Part shown: positions 22,750-25,115 of the stretch, piece after piece
How the letters are laid out: every line of letters begins with the position of its first letter
Position numbering within the stretch: position 1 is the stretch's first letter
DNA from: a virus
Virus record (IMG/VR): IMGVR_UViG_3300034012_002607
Span: 1-25,115 of that record
Strand: one strand, 5' to 3'
Length of the DNA stretch: 25,115 nt
The notes under the pieces: model-generated
The model's database searches: none
What the model was told of the DNA's origin: nothing
The model's input: only the letters and a program-made list of their open reading frames with translations
Position numbers and translations under genes: made by a program

Positions 22750-24839
22750 TGCGGGCCTCCTTGTTGCAACGCTGGCAGTGTGCCTTGGCGGCCGATCTGG
22801 GCGTTTTGCTGTTGCTGGAGTTGGAAGTTGAACCCCTTCATGCGGGCATCGATCATGTTCCGAAAAATCTCATCCTGCTGGTAGCGCTGCTGCACGGCGG
22901 GGTTGGCTTGGATGATTCCTTGCAGGACTTGGGCGCGGAGCTGGTGGTTTTGCCCCTCGGCGGGTAGCTCGGGCTCTGTGCCTGCGGCAATCTTGGTGTA
23001 GGCCAGTTGTTCCTCGTTGGCCTCGATGGCGGCAGCGGGGCCGGGGTCGCGGACCAAAATATCGGCGAGGTTTGGATCCACGGCGGCCATGATGAATTTG
23101 ACGAGCCCGGCGCGGTCGATGACTCCGGCGACATCCATCGGCACGATGGCTTGGGAGATGTAGTTCAGCTTCACGCCGAGGGCTTCGGCGTCGAGGTTCT
23201 TGGCGTCCCAATCAATGATGAGGTCGAACTTGCCTTGGATGCTTTCGCGGTCGGCTTGGAAGGGGAGAGCCTGCCCGCCTGAGACGCGGAGGATTTGCAC
23301 CGGCAGCATGTATTGCTGCATGAGTTGATAGGTCTGCGTGACGATGGCTTTGAAGTCGCGGAGCCAGCGATCAACCGTGTGCTGGGTGACGAGGGCGACA
23401 TAGTTGGGATCGACTCCCTCGCCTGCCATGCCGAAGTATTCATTCACATCGCGGCGCACGGCGCGTTCGATCTCGATGGTGCCTTGGTCAAACGGTGGGG
23501 GCTGCATCCAGCCAAACTCATTTGGGCGGCGTTCGGGTATTTGCACGGCGGGGCCGAGCACGATGTCCAGTTTCCCCCTATTGCTCGGTATGCGCATTGG
23601 GGGAAGTATGGCGATACCGGCGCGATCAGTGCGGTAGTCGCGCTGGGTCTTGATTTCGGCCTGCATCGTCGAAACGATCTCGGGGATGCCACGGGCTTCG
23701 AGGATGCACCGACTCACGCGCTCGCGGGCCAGCTCGATGAAGGGATACTCGCCGTGTGAGTAGGGGGAAATCTCTTCCTTGGCGAAGATGTCCACATTTG
23801 GGTGCATGACGCGGCACATGACCTTTGTCGCGCCGGTCTTCTCATCCGTCTCCTTGCTGTAAACATGCCAGATTTCCACCAGGTCGCGGTGGTCTTGCCA
23901 GAGGATGCTATCGCGGCGGTTGTGGTTTTGCTGCGAATAGACGGGCCAGAGGCTTGCGCCTTTGTGGTTTTCGGCCTTCTCGTAAAATTCGTAGGGGTAG
24001 CCTTCGGTGAGCGTGCGTTCCTCCAGCTCCTCGCAAGTCACCATTTCGCGGCGGGCGATCCAGGGTGCGCGTTGCAGGTCGTAGGTGGCAGTGGGGAAAA
24101 TGATGTCGTTGAAAGGCTCCAACGCCGTCCACTCGGGCTTGCTCTCGAAAATGTAGGGCTCGGTGTATTCGACGGTGCCGCCTTCGCGGAGTTTGCGGAT
24201 ATTGGCGGCCGTGCCGGTGCCGGGGGCGAATTGCTCGGCCATCTCGATAGCCACTTCCTCTTGGAGCGGGTCAAGAATTGCGCCGATGAGCATGGCAAGC
24301 GGAGAGTTTGGGTCGCCCTGCTCTTGGGCCATGAGGATGATGTCTTCGAGGCTGACGGATTTTTCCTCGATGCGGGTTGTCGTTTTCCAAAACACGCCCA
24401 TGATGGCGAGGCCGTAGGTGGCGCGGATGTTGAGGGCGAGTTCGAGTTCGCGCCGGAGGTCGGAGGCGCAGTGGGTGAAGAGCATCCACTTCAGCACAGA
24501 CTCAGCGGCGGTGCGGGACATGGCGTCGGTGGACTCTACCGGCATCATTTGCAGGCGGGCGGCGAAGGTGGAGGTGAGGCAAAGCTGGGTCTCGCGGTTG
24601 CAGACCAGATCGGCAAGGCGGATGCGGCTGTCGCTCGACCCATTCCATGGAAATGGGTTTTTGCCCAGATTTTCAGCCCACTTCTTGCCATCCGAGGACT
24701 GCCCGTCCCAGAGCGACATGCGGGTGTCGTAGTTCCGGCTGCGCACGGCGGAGAACCAACTGCCATCGGTGGCGGCTTCGGTGAGCTGGCCTACCCAATA
24801 CTTCGTGTCGCGGTCTGGCTCGTCGTCGTAGGACTTCAT
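22746..24839 (-). CDS. Portal protein, P22-like
   Basis: The 697-residue product forms the DNA entry and exit ring of the head. Portal-like features include the N-terminal SRNYDTRMSLWDGQSSDGKK and NGSSDSRIRLADLV, the central VEIWHVYSKETDEKTG, then SPYSHGEYPFIELARERVSR. Next come EIVSTMQAEIKTQRDYRTDR, AVRRDVNEYFGM and TVDRWLRDFKAIVTQTYQLM, which resemble P22-type portals. The C-terminus is Gln-rich (FQLQQQQNAQIG), which may be a barrel or flexible end. A GTG at 24914 would extend it by 25 residues into the small coupled ORF; I chose the ATG at 24839, which forms an ATGA overlap. It is coupled to the adaptor downstream. Confidence 0.85.
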   Translation of the reverse strand: MKSYDDEPDRDTKYWVGQLTEAATDGSWFSAVRSRNYDTRMSLWDGQSSDGKKWAENLGKNPFPWNGSSDSRIRLADLVCNRETQLCLTSTFAARLQMMPVESTDAMSRTAAESVLKWMLFTHCASDLRRELELALNIRATYGLAIMGVFWKTTTRIEEKSVSLEDIILMAQEQGDPNSPLAMLIGAILDPLQEEVAIEMAEQFAPGTGTAANIRKLREGGTVEYTEPYIFESKPEWTALEPFNDIIFPTATYDLQRAPWIARREMVTCEELEERTLTEGYPYEFYEKAENHKGASLWPVYSQQNHNRRDSILWQDHRDLVEIWHVYSKETDEKTGATKVMCRVMHPNVDIFAKEEISPYSHGEYPFIELARERVSRCILEARGIPEIVSTMQAEIKTQRDYRTDRAGIAILPPMRIPSNRGKLDIVLGPAVQIPERRPNEFGWMQPPPFDQGTIEIERAVRRDVNEYFGMAGEGVDPNYVALVTQHTVDRWLRDFKAIVTQTYQLMQQYMLPVQILRVSGGQALPFQADRESIQGKFDLIIDWDAKNLDAEALGVKLNYISQAIVPMDVAGVIDRAGLVKFIMAAVDPNLADILVRDPGPAAAIEANEEQLAYTKIAAGTEPELPAEGQNHQLRAQVLQGIIQANPAVQQRYQQDEIFRNMIDARMKGFNFQLQQQQNAQIGRQGTLPALQQGGPQ

Positions 24840-24952
24840 GCGAGGAGAGAGTTGCCAGAGGCCGCTTTTAATGCGGTTACGGCCAGCGCGTATGAAATGA
24901 CCAGGGAAACACACCCCGCCGCAATGCGTGAACTGGCAAAAAGATTTGTCAT
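24836..24952 (-). CDS. Tiny membrane ORF between the terminase-like gene and portal
   Basis: The 38-residue product starts by ATGA overlap with the preceding stop and ends by ATGA overlap with the portal start. It has a hydrophobic centre (AAGCVSLVISYALAVTALKA), possibly a single membrane segment. Exact 4-base overlaps at both ends are the pattern of the neighbouring real genes, so it is a plausible small gene. It might instead be only a re-initiation bridge. Confidence 0.45.
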   Translation of the reverse strand: MTNLFASSRIAAGCVSLVISYALAVTALKAASGNSLLA

Positions 24953-25115
24953 GCTGCTTTGAGGCCCGGCATGAGGAGCATGGTCTTGCCTGTGCCGCCG
25001 CAGCGCACGACGCACTGGGGGTAGTTTCGCTTGAACCATGGGATGAAGTCTGGGTCGTTCCAGCAACCGGGGAGTTGCCAGTTCCAGAAGTGGTAAATCT
25101 GAGGGTCGATGGAGA
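24949..25115 (-). CDS. Possible terminase large subunit, C-terminal fragment
   Basis: The open frame runs off the right edge. The last 55 residues include YHFWNWQLPGCWNDPDFIPW and end in RCGGTGKTMLLMPGLKAA. The sequence itself gives no family that I recognise. Terminase is proposed only because it directly precedes the portal and is coupled to the next gene. GGTGKT resembles a P-loop but lacks the first Gly of the Walker A spacing and lies at the C-terminus, so it is not evidence for an ATPase. Confidence 0.4.
   Translation of the reverse strand, partial: SIDPQIYHFWNWQLPGCWNDPDFIPWFKRNYPQCVVRCGGTGKTMLLMPGLKAA

Noticed and set aside
23802-24962. 386-codon + strand frame opposite the portal
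   Set aside because: Antisense shadow of the portal gene with no recognisable domain. The same holds for the + frames at 15183-16136 and 20154-21152.
24949-25115. P-loop ATPase motif at the end of the partial gene
   Set aside because: GGTGKT lacks the first Gly of GxxxxGKT and lies at the extreme C-terminus, where a terminase Walker A would not be.

Overview
The window is a 25 kb piece of a temperate, probably short-tailed (podovirus-like) bacteriophage genome with GC-rich DNA. A lysogeny end on the + strand holds a partial small gene, an attachment site and a tyrosine integrase. It converges on a block of about 24 genes that fills the rest of the window on the - strand. That block reads from right to left: C-terminus of a protein that may be the large terminase, tiny membrane ORF, P22-type portal, head-tail adaptor, small structural proteins, tail-fibre genes, lysis cassette (holin, small membrane protein, lipoprotein, YkuD-like lysin), a metallophosphoesterase and a winged-helix-like protein, P22 gp10-like tail hub, tail collar protein, a set of probable ejection proteins interrupted by a PAPS-reductase-like gene and a CxxCxxCC protein, and a 2089-residue polyvalent protein with an HExxH protease motif and an LPD38-like region.

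The attachment region (160-418) carries the 3' part of a tRNA-Arg(ACG) gene, from anticodon loop to discriminator base, flanked on both sides by direct repeats with consensus AAGTGGYGWCC. These look like integrase arm-type sites. The 5' half of the tRNA is absent and arm sites lie on both sides, so this reads as attP, meaning a free or circular phage genome rather than a prophage-host junction.

The late genes are very tightly packed. At least eight junctions are ATGA overlaps and three are TAATG overlaps. Uncoupled starts mostly lack a visible Shine-Dalgarno sequence. Four of them carry one or four copies of the heptamer CTTAAAA (coding strand) about 6-14 nt before the ATG, usually followed by a CTCC-like stretch. 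One array sits beside a CACAGAG period-9 repeat of a kind I recall as dispersed in many environmental bacterial genomes. The host cannot be named with confidence. GC-rich DNA, non-SD leaders and these intergenic repeats would fit an environmental Gram-negative lineage such as Verrucomicrobiota, but that is a guess.

The genes together encode DNA packaging exit and tail assembly, adsorption, genome ejection and host lysis. Two sets look like cargo: PAPS reductase plus CxxCxxCC protein (9361-10490) and metallophosphoesterase plus winged-helix-like protein (14629-16100). No major capsid or scaffold gene is recognisable in the window. There is no gene-free stretch longer than 300 bases; the longest is the attachment region.
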